Positions 51,703 to 60,098 of a stretch of DNA of 64,000 nt are shown here, in pieces. A program made the translations under genes and the position numbers. This DNA is from UBA7702 sp040776805 (GTDB lineage: Bacteria; Bacillota; Dehalobacteriia; UBA7702): positions 62,001-126,000 of the forward strand of contig JAXGZS010000004.1 of assembly GCA_040776805.1 (NCBI GenBank), in the 5' to 3' direction. The notes under the pieces are model-generated. The model was not told the origin of the DNA. It saw nothing but the letters and a program-made list of their open reading frames with translations, and did not search any database. Positions within the stretch are counted from its first letter, which is position 1. The number at the start of each line of letters is the position of its first letter.

Positions 51703-53121
51703 ATGATTCATTTAGAAGTGGTAAAAAAAGGAAATATCGAAGAGACTTTGGTCGCCGCCTATCGGGTCATGGCGGAAATCGGCATGGATGTTCATAACGA
51801 GCGGGCTTTGGTCTTGCTGAAAGAAGCCGGCTGCGCCGTAGACGGTATCCGAGTGAAAATTCCCCAAGAAATCGTCAGGGACGCCATCGCCGCGGCCCCC
51901 TCCATCATTCAGGTTTACAACCGCAACGGCGAAGCGGCCATGGCCCTGGGTGGGCGCAACTGTTACTTCGGCCCCGGCCCCACCTGCCCAAACTTCTTCG
52001 ACCCCCGCACCGGTGAACGCCGCCCCGCCGTCAAGCAGGACGCCGCCGACACCGCCAAAGTTGTCGACGCCCTGTTCAACATTGATTTCGCCATGTCCCT
52101 TTGCGTGATCAGCGATGAAACCAAAACCCTCGCCGACGTCCATGAAATTCACGCCATGCTCCAAAATACCACAAAGCCCTTGGTGAGCTGGGCCTTTAAC
52201 AAAGAGAATCTTCAGGATATGATCGATATGTGCGCTGCCGTCAAGGGAGGCCTCGCCGCCTTACAAGAAAAGCCGTTTTTGATCGTCTATTCCGAACCCA
52301 CCACGCCTCTGGTGCATACCAAGGAAGCTCTTGATAAGCTCATCCTGCTGGCGGAAAATAAAATCCCCTGCATTTACACGCCGGGAATGATCATGGGCGG
52401 CACCGCTCCGGCCACAATTCCCGGCGCTCTCTCCATCGGCATCGCCGATACCCTGACGGGCCTCGTCATCAGCCAGCTGGTGCAGAAAGGCGCCCCTGTG
52501 ATTTGCGGCGCCGCCGGCGGCCCCATGGACATGAAGACCATGCAGCACAGTTACGGCGCCCCGGAATGGATGCTCCTCCACGGCGCTTCCGCCGAAATCT
52601 TTCACTCCTTGCAGCTGCCGGTGTTTCACGCCGCCGGCGTCACGGATTCCAAAACCATCGACGCCCAGGCCGCCATCGAAGGAACCATGCAGATCCTCTG
52701 CGCTTTGGGCACCGGCGGCAATCTCATCCACGACGTGGGCTTTGCCGATCTGGGCATGACCGGATCCCTGGCTCAGCTGACGATCTGCGATGAGGTCATC
52801 GCCATGGCCAAACGCCTTTATCAGGGCATTACCTTTGACGAAGAGGCCTTTGCCTTCGACGTCATCAAAAAGGTCGGCCCCGGCGGCAACTTCCTGATGG
52901 AAGAGCACACGGCCAACCACTTTAGGGAAACCTGGAACCCGGACCTCATCGACCGCTATGCTTACGCCACCTGGGAAGCAAAGGGCAGCAAGGACATGAC
53001 CGAACGCGCCTCCGAAAAGGTATGCGCCATTTTAGACAGCCATCAATCGGCTCCCCTCACCAAGGACGTTAAAAACGCCCTCGACGTGATTTTGGCCGGA
53101 GCCGAAGCGCGGATAAAATAA
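51703..53121 (+). CDS. MttB-family corrinoid methyltransferase without pyrrolysine
   Basis: 472 aa TIM-barrel protein of the trimethylamine methyltransferase superfamily, with FGPGPTCPNFFDPRTGERRP and GTGGNLIHDVGFADLGMTGS. The frame is continuous with no internal TAG, so this is a non-pyrrolysine member such as the glycine betaine (MtgB), proline betaine or carnitine demethylases. It would transfer a methyl group to a cognate corrinoid protein. No corrinoid protein, MtqA-like enzyme or RamA activator is in the window, so those partners are elsewhere. The start follows AAGGAG; the terminator is at 53158-53202. Confidence 0.92.
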   Translation: MIHLEVVKKGNIEETLVAAYRVMAEIGMDVHNERALVLLKEAGCAVDGIRVKIPQEIVRDAIAAAPSIIQVYNRNGEAAMALGGRNCYFGPGPTCPNFFDPRTGERRPAVKQDAADTAKVVDALFNIDFAMSLCVISDETKTLADVHEIHAMLQNTTKPLVSWAFNKENLQDMIDMCAAVKGGLAALQEKPFLIVYSEPTTPLVHTKEALDKLILLAENKIPCIYTPGMIMGGTAPATIPGALSIGIADTLTGLVISQLVQKGAPVICGAAGGPMDMKTMQHSYGAPEWMLLHGASAEIFHSLQLPVFHAAGVTDSKTIDAQAAIEGTMQILCALGTGGNLIHDVGFADLGMTGSLAQLTICDEVIAMAKRLYQGITFDEEAFAFDVIKKVGPGGNFLMEEHTANHFRETWNPDLIDRYAYATWEAKGSKDMTERASEKVCAILDSHQSAPLTKDVKNALDVILAGAEARIK

Positions 53122-53157
53122 GTTCACTTCCCTTGATACGCCAAATACACCAAAACG

Positions 53158-53202
53158 AAAAGTCGGCATCTGCTTTTTTCTAATCAGAAGCCGACTTTTT
53201 CT
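53158..53202 (+). terminator. Terminator of the transporter-MttB operon
   Basis: AAGTCGGC-TCTG/CAGA-GCCGACTT stem followed by TTTTT. Confidence 0.85.
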
Positions 53203-53256
53203 TTACCTATTTTATATCCTTTATACAGATATCTGCTGCCAGAAATTCGTGGCATT

Positions 53257-54213
53257 TCAACGGTCGTATTTTTCAAAAAACGCCGCGACTTTTTCAAAGC
53301 AGACGTCGCTGTCCACGAAGAAGCTCTTGCCGTGGGCGGCGCCGTCGATGATCGTCAGTTCTTTTTCACCTCTGGCGGCCGCGTAATTTTGCCGCGTCAT
53401 CAAAAGAGGTACGAAATCGTCTTCTTTGCCATGGAAAAACAAAAGCGGTAACTTGCTTTTGGCCAACGTTTCCTTGGTGGAACAACAGCGAATATCAAAA
53501 TCAAAGTGGCGCATAAAATGATCTCGGTAGACGGCAATCAGCATGGGCGCGCCAAAAAGAGTGCTCTTTTTTAGCAAATGCAGCATAATATCTTCCGGTG
53601 AGGTATATCCGCAATCAGCAATGATCCCCCGGACTTGAGGCGGCAGAAGGAGGCCGCCGGCCAGCATCACCGTGGTGGCTCCCATGGATACCCCCCAAAG
53701 ATAGATGGGCAAAGCGGGAAACAGCTTCGCGGCCTGTTCCACCCAATGGAGACAGTCGTATCGTTCCTGGATGCCATAGGTGATATAGGAGCCTTCACTT
53801 TTGCCGTGACAGCGCTGATCCACCAAAAGCAGGCTGCAACCGGAAGCAAGCAGCCGCGGCACGTTGAGACCGAAATCCTTTTGCCAAGAGGAACGCCAAC
53901 CGTGGAAAAAGACCACAACCCGTTTTTCTTCCTTTGCCCTGTAAAGCCTGGCATAGAGGGTATAACCGTCATGGCTCTTTAATGATATTTCTTCATAAGG
54001 AATGTCCTCAAGGTTCGTTATGGCGGCGTCTATCATATCCTTAAAAAGATCCTCTTGCTGACTGTGGCAAACCCGCCGCCGCACGGGCATGGGCATTTTT
54101 GGCTGCATACGGCCAACGGCCAGGTCAGATAGATAGCGAAACGTCAATCCGGAAACCGCCACAGTGGTCACTGCCGTGGTCACAGCCATGGCGAGAAAAA
54201 CCTTCTTCTTCAT
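53257..54213 (-). CDS. Alpha/beta-hydrolase, membrane-anchored
   Basis: 318 aa. The N-terminal helix (about 5-25) is an uncleaved anchor. The hydrolase fold shows the oxyanion strand VVFFHGWRSSW, the nucleophile elbow WGVSMGATT (Ser), the acid in HGKEDDFV, and the catalytic His in IDGAAHGKSF. It resembles the BAAT/YqkD-type serine hydrolases of Bacillota, whose substrates (esters or lipids) are not known. Transcribed alone. Confidence 0.88.
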   Translation of the reverse strand: MKKKVFLAMAVTTAVTTVAVSGLTFRYLSDLAVGRMQPKMPMPVRRRVCHSQQEDLFKDMIDAAITNLEDIPYEEISLKSHDGYTLYARLYRAKEEKRVVVFFHGWRSSWQKDFGLNVPRLLASGCSLLLVDQRCHGKSEGSYITYGIQERYDCLHWVEQAAKLFPALPIYLWGVSMGATTVMLAGGLLLPPQVRGIIADCGYTSPEDIMLHLLKKSTLFGAPMLIAVYRDHFMRHFDFDIRCCSTKETLAKSKLPLLFFHGKEDDFVPLLMTRQNYAAARGEKELTIIDGAAHGKSFFVDSDVCFEKVAAFFEKYDR

Positions 54214-54559
54214 TTCATCCTCTCCTTACTCCATTGATACCATCATCATAGCGCCACCGCTCTGTTTCTGTCAACCAAAAAGAAAAGACCCGCCCTTTCG
54301 ATATCCGCGAAGTATTCACGGTCGTCGTCAAAAACAGCGCTTTTCCACAAAAAGCCGGGATCTTGACAGTTTTTCACGGAAAACTACCATCATTGACAGC
54401 GCCAAAAGATCGGGATTTCTCAAGATAGTGTTTAATATTTTGTCCAGTTTTTATCGTTTTCATATTTATGTTCATCTATATGCTAACCTAAAGCACATGA
54501 ACTGGAATCTAACAACATAAATATTTGATAAAACCATTCGAATCATGCTAAATTTATGA
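54214..54559. other. Intergenic region without a recognised gene
   Basis: About 345 AT-rich bases upstream of the appendage-like operon. Apart from a possible second weak promoter near 54522, nothing is identifiable. Confidence 0.45.
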
Positions 54560-54588
54560 TGGACATTTCTCCAAAGAAACATTATAAT
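54560..54588 (+). promoter_or_regulatory. Promoter of the coiled-coil/SPase/surface-protein operon
   Basis: TGGACA (54560-54565), a 17-bp spacer and consensus TATAAT (54583-54588); predicted start near 54595, giving a 140-nt leader. Confidence 0.7.
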
Positions 54589-54594
54589 ATGTAA

Positions 54595-54735
54595 CATATG
54601 AAAAATATAAGTCCGTCTTATAGGAAGGCATTTAAAATATAGGCGCAAAGCATAACGTTCAACGCAGAATAAAAGTAGCCCGGTCTAAATAATACTGTAT
54701 CAAAGCTGGGCTATTTTTTACTTTTGGAGGCAAGG
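54595..54735 (+). promoter_or_regulatory. Leader with intrinsic terminator (attenuator)
   Basis: An AGCCCGG/CTGGGCT stem (54677-54683 and 54705-54711) followed by T6 ends only a few bases before the Shine-Dalgarno of the first gene, so full-length mRNA needs read-through. The upstream part contains GGCGCAAAGC and GTAGCCCGGTCTAA, which weakly recall the class I cyclic di-GMP riboswitch (GCAAAGC and GGxCUAA segments), with extra sequence between. The class is not established. Confidence 0.5.
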
Positions 54736-55458
54736 ATGAGTAATATTGACAACTTCATCAAAGAAATGACATTAAAGACGACACTTCTCAGAGGCTTTGA
54801 TAAGGAATCCGTTTATATTTTTATCAAGAACTTGTATTCCCTCCATCAGGAAGAGACAAACACACTGAACCAGGAAAAAGCAGCCCTTGAGGAAGAAATC
54901 GACAAACTCCAGCAGACGTGTTCTCAAATGAATGAGGAAATGGCCCGGCTCAAGCAGCGCCTTGAGGAAGAAGAACAATTTCATCATGAATTCAAAGAAC
55001 GCTTCGATACCCTCACCAAAGCCGTTGAACTTGTTCACGACAGCAAAAACTGGATCATTGAAGATACCCAAAAAACCGCCGCCTTCATCCTTGATCAGGC
55101 CAATGAACAGTTAGACTGCGTCAAGCAGGAATGTTCTTTCCAGCAAAAGCGCAGAGACGCCATTGTCAGCCAAATCACAGGAGCCGCCAAACAGTTCGAC
55201 TCCTCCATGGAAAAGCTTCGCTCCAATCTCTGCTCGATGCTCGGTGACGCCGAAACGCTAAAACAGAAAACCAACGATGACGACAGCGCGGACGTTTCGG
55301 CAGAAATGGACCTTTGCGAAACAGCGACAACCAGCAAAAACGCCGAAGAAAAAACAGCGATCATCAGCGACGACCGCGAAGACGAAACAGCGGCGATCTG
55401 CAAAGACTGCGAAGACGAAACAGCAGCGACGGTCGAAGACAGCGAAAAATCAGTTTGA
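54736..55458 (+). CDS. DivIVA-like coiled-coil protein
   Basis: 240 aa. Residues 8-30 (FIKEMTLKTTLLRGFDKESV) look like the DivIVA N-terminal membrane-sensing element. A long coiled coil (about 35-160) follows and then an acidic Thr/Ala-rich tail with DETAA repeats. Start 54736 follows GGAGG. It is the first gene of an operon with a signal peptidase and an anchored surface protein. Localising or scaffolding the surface-protein export site is a reasonable inference. The 3' end lies 20 bp before the lepB start. Confidence 0.75.
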   Translation: MSNIDNFIKEMTLKTTLLRGFDKESVYIFIKNLYSLHQEETNTLNQEKAALEEEIDKLQQTCSQMNEEMARLKQRLEEEEQFHHEFKERFDTLTKAVELVHDSKNWIIEDTQKTAAFILDQANEQLDCVKQECSFQQKRRDAIVSQITGAAKQFDSSMEKLRSNLCSMLGDAETLKQKTNDDDSADVSAEMDLCETATTSKNAEEKTAIISDDREDETAAICKDCEDETAATVEDSEKSV

Positions 55459-55478
55459 AACAGGATGTGCCAAAAAAC

Positions 55479-56057
55479 ATGAACTCCAATTCGCCCATTT
55501 CAGCGGCAGATGAGAAACAACCGCTGCATGTATTAGATAATTATATAAAGAAAGAGAAGCGCAGAAGAAATCTCTTCAATGTCCTGCGCGATCTCGTAAT
55601 CATCGTTCTTGCCATCACTCTTTTATTTAGCATCGTCTTAGGCCTCGCCGTTGTCCAGGGAGATTCGATGAACCCCAGCATAAAGCATCATAGTGTCGCC
55701 ATATTCAATCGGCTTACCAACCACTATGAGAGCGGCGACATCGTGATTTTCCGCGCCACCGCCAGCGCTGATCCTTTGATCAAAAGGGTCGTCGCCCTGG
55801 AAGGCGACGTCGTGGATATTAACGCTCAGAGCGGCACTGTTACCGTGAATCAGGTTCCCTACTATAACGATGAGGTCATCGGGGGAACATATACCAGAGA
55901 GCACGGGATATCCTTCCCCTATACTGTCCCGGAGGACTGCGTTTTTGTCCTCGGCGATAATCGCGAAGTCGCTGCCGATTCCCGGGATTTCGGAGCGGTC
56001 AACAAGGCGAATGTCATTGGTAAAATCTATTTTGTTCTGAAACCCATCTCAAACTGA
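55479..56057 (+). CDS. lepB: Signal peptidase I
   Basis: 192 aa with one N-terminal transmembrane helix (LVIIVLAITLLFSIVLGLAV). The catalytic Ser lies in QGDSMNPS and the general-base Lys in LIKRVVALEGD; family box E is GDNREVAADSRDFG. It removes signal peptides at the outer face of the membrane. The frame is open far upstream (to 55314) only because it passes over the tail of the preceding gene; the ATG at 55479 is the natural start though its ribosome-binding site is weak. The dedicated position before a surface-protein gene recalls pilus loci with their own SPase. Confidence 0.92.
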   Translation: MNSNSPISAADEKQPLHVLDNYIKKEKRRRNLFNVLRDLVIIVLAITLLFSIVLGLAVVQGDSMNPSIKHHSVAIFNRLTNHYESGDIVIFRATASADPLIKRVVALEGDVVDINAQSGTVTVNQVPYYNDEVIGGTYTREHGISFPYTVPEDCVFVLGDNREVAADSRDFGAVNKANVIGKIYFVLKPISN

Positions 56058-56092
56058 TGTTTCAATAATCCATTCTTCAGAAAGGAGTCGTT

Positions 56093-58744
56093 ATGCAAAA
56101 AAGGAAGTATTTCCGAGTTCTTGCCTTTGTCTTTGCGGCCGTTCTTACCCTGGCTGCCCTGACGGTGCTGCCTCACGCCGAAACCGAATCCGCCGCGGAA
56201 TCTGCCACCGAATCGGACTATGACGCGGACACAACGACAGCTCTTGCGGCAGACACAGCAACGGAGGAACAAAATACCCAAGGCATTAACGATGCAAGCG
56301 GCGATCCTGACGCCTTAGGCGAAACAGCCGACAGTCAGGATATCTCAGAGGAAACCAACACAGACGGGGACGCTCTGCCCAATCAGTATATTTATGAAGA
56401 CGACACGATCATTGTCACTGCTGTTTTGGCCGACAATACGTTGCTTCCCGCCTATGCCCAATTTTGTGTAACGCCCATCACCGAAGAAATTGACAGCATT
56501 GCCTATCAGGAAGTGGAAGACAAAATTGCCGAAAACCTGAAAGATCAAGAGAAGGTGATCACGGGATTTTTAGCCTACGACATTTGCTTTGTTGCCGACG
56601 GTGTGGAATATGAACCGGCGGACGGTACGGTTACCGTCACCATTCAATATAAAAACGACCTCCTCAAGGAAACGGTGGTGGACACTGCCGAAGAAGTGAA
56701 GCTGTTACACCTGAAGGAAGCGGACAGCGGTGTCGAAGTGGAAGACTTGACGGAGCAAACCAGCATCTCGACGGTTCCTGAAACCATCACCACGAGCACC
56801 ACGACCACCACAAGTACCACAGACACCACAAGCACCACGACAACACCGGAGCCGGAAACGACGACGGTAAACAGTACCGTTCAATTTGTTACGGAGAGTT
56901 TTTCTACTTTCGTGATCACCGGCGTCGCCTCGGGGGCGACACCTTCCGTGACCGTGAACATGAAATTTTTGACCACCGCCGGGGCGGTGGATACCAGGGT
57001 CAACGGGACCTACTATCTCTTTATCAAACGCAGTGATAATTATCGCCATACTTTGACCCTCAATGTTACTTCGGGAGCCGCCACCGCGACTTTAAACGGT
57101 TTATATGATAAAAACGGCAAGAAGCAAAACAATGATAGGGGAAACTTATACCCCCTGACCAACGCAAACTACACCGCGATTCTCTTCTCCTACAGCGGTA
57201 GCAGTACCATTACGCCCAACGGTTTCTCCTGGAGCGATAGTTACACGACCCAAGGTTATACGAAATACGAAACCGGTTCCACCATCAACGAGACCTATTC
57301 CGTCACCGAGCTTTCCAGCAATGTGGCGATTGCCAATAACACCGGCACCTTCACCATCACAGCCACGGAAAAAACAGTTACCGAATTCAGCAGCTCCCAA
57401 CTACAGGGAGCCCTTGCTCCGGTGCTGCCTTACGGCGTGTTCACCAATTACCTGGATCTCGTCTCCAATATGGAAGGTAACATCGCGGCCTTAGAAGCGG
57501 ATCTCGACGCCAACTTCGGCCTTTCCAACAACAACCGCAACAATAGTTTCACTTCGACCGTCCATAACTTTACCGTCAATAAAACCTATACCGGCGCCAC
57601 ACCAAAGACCTTTACCTTCGGTTTGTATAAAAACGCGGCGCTAATGGATACCGTCACCCTCACCCTGCCGACGGCAACGGGGGGAACAACGGGCTCGGTT
57701 ACGTTCAAGGTAAATGACGGCGCCGACGGTTACACCGTTGCTGAATTGAATAGCAACGGCGAGCCCATGAACATCGGCGATGAAAACGACGGCTATACGT
57801 TGACCAGCGCCGATTCGTCCACAACCTCCTCTTCACCGTCATTGGGGAGCACCTCCTATATTAAAACCATCAATTATAGTAAAACCACCCCGTTACGCAA
57901 CGGCACCACAACCATGAAAAACAACTTGGTGGTCGGTTCCGGTTATACGACGACAACCAGCGGCAACACGATCTCTCTCAAAAAGAACGGTTCCACAAAA
58001 ATGACCGCCGATAAGCGCTACGCTTCCATAACGGTGGAAAACGGTACCTTCCCCATTGATTTCAGCGCTACCATGAACGATATGGCAGCCCTTTCCACCA
58101 GCTTGGCCACGGCCGTCACCTCGGACACCGTGATGGTCAGAACGATGACCATCGCCGAATTGAACAGCAAAAGTGGCAATGGCTTAACCTTTAACACCAA
58201 CGGCAAAATGCTGCTCTTAAATATCGACGCCTCAAGTTCTCCCAATTCCATATACCTTTACGCCAACGCCAATTTCAAGGTAAACGGTGTGTCCTGCGGC
58301 GGCTACAGCCCCCAGGCCGGAAATATCATCGTGAATATCTATACCAAATCCGGCGCCAACTACCTTCCCTATTCTGGTACCATTTGCGAGATCGGTTATG
58401 TCATGGGTACGCTGTTGATACCCAGGGCAAATGTCTGCTGTTTGGGTCAGAACTATAACGGCACCATCGTCGCCAACAATGTCCGGAATTATTACTGCCC
58501 CTGCTGCGGCGAATATCATGGCGAATTTCATGGCAACGCCGTATCGGGAATCACCATCGATACGGTTTGCAATTTTGTCAACACGGAGATCCCACCGGCC
58601 AACTATAACCTCCCCGAAGCCGGCGGAAGGGGCAGTTATCTTTTCTACGGAATAGGCCTCACCCTGGTGGGCACCGCGGCAATGGGGCTGTTCTACCTCC
58701 GGCACAGAAGCAGAAAGAGGACGCGGCCAAAGAGAGACAAATAA
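56093..58744 (+). CDS. LPEAG-anchored surface protein with choice-of-anchor-A-like domain
   Basis: 883 aa. A signal peptide (about 1-33) is followed by an acidic region, a domain at about 110-215, and a Thr-rich link at about 225-260 (TTSTTTTTSTTDTTS). A middle part with Cna-B-like strands includes FTVNKTYTGATPKTFTFGLY. A C-terminal domain at about 650-815 is similar to choice-of-anchor-A proteins (GTLLIPRANVCC and GEFHG) and contains a Cys cluster CPCCGEYH. It ends with LPEAG, a hydrophobic helix and RHRSRKR, a sortase-type sorting signal with Ala in place of Thr. It is probably wall-attached or pilus-like; no sortase gene is in the window. Confidence 0.88.
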   Translation: MQKRKYFRVLAFVFAAVLTLAALTVLPHAETESAAESATESDYDADTTTALAADTATEEQNTQGINDASGDPDALGETADSQDISEETNTDGDALPNQYIYEDDTIIVTAVLADNTLLPAYAQFCVTPITEEIDSIAYQEVEDKIAENLKDQEKVITGFLAYDICFVADGVEYEPADGTVTVTIQYKNDLLKETVVDTAEEVKLLHLKEADSGVEVEDLTEQTSISTVPETITTSTTTTTSTTDTTSTTTTPEPETTTVNSTVQFVTESFSTFVITGVASGATPSVTVNMKFLTTAGAVDTRVNGTYYLFIKRSDNYRHTLTLNVTSGAATATLNGLYDKNGKKQNNDRGNLYPLTNANYTAILFSYSGSSTITPNGFSWSDSYTTQGYTKYETGSTINETYSVTELSSNVAIANNTGTFTITATEKTVTEFSSSQLQGALAPVLPYGVFTNYLDLVSNMEGNIAALEADLDANFGLSNNNRNNSFTSTVHNFTVNKTYTGATPKTFTFGLYKNAALMDTVTLTLPTATGGTTGSVTFKVNDGADGYTVAELNSNGEPMNIGDENDGYTLTSADSSTTSSSPSLGSTSYIKTINYSKTTPLRNGTTTMKNNLVVGSGYTTTTSGNTISLKKNGSTKMTADKRYASITVENGTFPIDFSATMNDMAALSTSLATAVTSDTVMVRTMTIAELNSKSGNGLTFNTNGKMLLLNIDASSSPNSIYLYANANFKVNGVSCGGYSPQAGNIIVNIYTKSGANYLPYSGTICEIGYVMGTLLIPRANVCCLGQNYNGTIVANNVRNYYCPCCGEYHGEFHGNAVSGITIDTVCNFVNTEIPPANYNLPEAGGRGSYLFYGIGLTLVGTAAMGLFYLRHRSRKRTRPKRDK

Positions 58745-58879
58745 CGCTTTGTTGACCTTTTCGGGGACTCTCTTGATGGATCATAAAAAGACACCTGTTT
58801 TACGGCGATCGCTGCAATAAAACAGGAAACGCACAGCGCTTTTAAAAACTGCCATAACTTAGTACATTTTCTAATTACA

Positions 58880-58925
58880 TAAAATAAAAGCTAACTTCTA
58901 AAATAAGAAGTTAGCTTTTATTTTG
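58880..58925. terminator. Bidirectional terminator
   Basis: Perfect 19-bp inverted repeat (58881-58899 with 58906-58924) with an A-rich left flank and T-rich right flank, between the surface-protein gene and the EamA transporter gene. Confidence 0.9.
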
Positions 58926-58952
58926 TGGGGAAGGTTTCCTATCTAAGGCTTT

Positions 58953-59885
58953 CTATTCCGCTTCGGTCAGCGCCGCCGCCCGCTCCGCTTTCACCTCCAG
59001 CCACTGGATCCAGACAACGACGCTGATGATCAGCAAGACCCCGATGATCTGCACCGGCAGCAGCCCTTGGCCGAAAACCGCAAAACCGAGAATCGAGGCG
59101 GTCAAAGGATCCATCACAAAGCCCAACTGCACAATGGATGGCTCCAAATGTTTCAGCGCATTGATGTAGAAGAAATAAGTCCCGATGGAGGTTACAACGA
59201 TAAAGGCGGCAAGGGGCAAAATCACCATGCCTTGGCTGGTGGCGACGGCAGCACCAAGATTGGCAAAGACCACCCAAGGCGCTGTATAAAAGCAGAGGAA
59301 GACGACGGCGAAGAGTCCATTGAATACCATGACGGCATTGCCGTCTACACCGCAATTCAACAAATATTTTTCCGAGGTAACCATCAAGGCCCAGCAAAGC
59401 AAGGCCAACCCCGTCCAGACCAAGCCCAGAAGATTCCAGCTGAAATTAAGATCGAAAATGTTCAAAACCAGGGCGATCCCCAAAACGGCCAAGCCCGCCG
59501 CAACTCCTTTTTGCCAAGTCATTTTATCTTTAAAAAGAATCCGGCAGAAAACCATCAGTAAAAACAGGTTGCAAAAGACAATCGTGGAAACGATCCCGAT
59601 GGGCAGATAGAGATACGCCTTGACCAGGGAAAAATTAAGAACCGCTGATTGTACTCCGTAAAAGAGAACAACCGGTATAAGCCTTTTCGTCACAATGATC
59701 TTGCGTATATCGTTTTTGATTAGCAAAAACAGAAAAAAAAGGCCGTAACCCAAGGGCGCAATCATGGAGATGGTCCCCTCGCTGACACCGTAATTGCTCA
59801 TAACCATGGCAAAAGTGCCATAGCTGCCCCAGCAAATCCCGGCGGCAGCGGCCATTAAAAACAAGAATTTCTTTGGTATTGACAT
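58953..59885 (-). CDS. EamA-family (DMT) transporter
   Basis: 310 aa with ten predicted transmembrane helices in two EamA repeats (about 5-140 and 150-295). Features are GICWGSYGTFAMVMSNYGVS near the start and LEPSIVQLGFVMDPLTASIL near the end. Members export or import small metabolites and amino acids; the substrate cannot be told. ATG 59885 lies after AAGGGGG; the upstream frame to 59936 is unlikely to be used. Confidence 0.85.
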   Translation of the reverse strand: MSIPKKFLFLMAAAAGICWGSYGTFAMVMSNYGVSEGTISMIAPLGYGLFFLFLLIKNDIRKIIVTKRLIPVVLFYGVQSAVLNFSLVKAYLYLPIGIVSTIVFCNLFLLMVFCRILFKDKMTWQKGVAAGLAVLGIALVLNIFDLNFSWNLLGLVWTGLALLCWALMVTSEKYLLNCGVDGNAVMVFNGLFAVVFLCFYTAPWVVFANLGAAVATSQGMVILPLAAFIVVTSIGTYFFYINALKHLEPSIVQLGFVMDPLTASILGFAVFGQGLLPVQIIGVLLIISVVVWIQWLEVKAERAAALTEAE

Positions 59886-60098
59886 CCTTTTCCCCCTTAT
59901 ACTTCTCATAGATCCACTCAAAGTATAAACCTTCATCTTGCTTTAAAGTCAATCCTATTTTCAACTCATCATATGTGATTAAAATGAATTTTCCGCGCCG
60001 CCCCAAAAAAGGAGGGCGTCCCTCTCTAAAAAGCGCTCATGAGCTTATCAGAGAAGAACACCCTGCCATAGATATATGGACGGTATGAAGGATTCTTT

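Noticed and set aside
51703..53121. Pyrrolysine-containing trimethylamine methyltransferase
   Set aside because: The gene has no in-frame TAG; it belongs to the non-pyrrolysine group.
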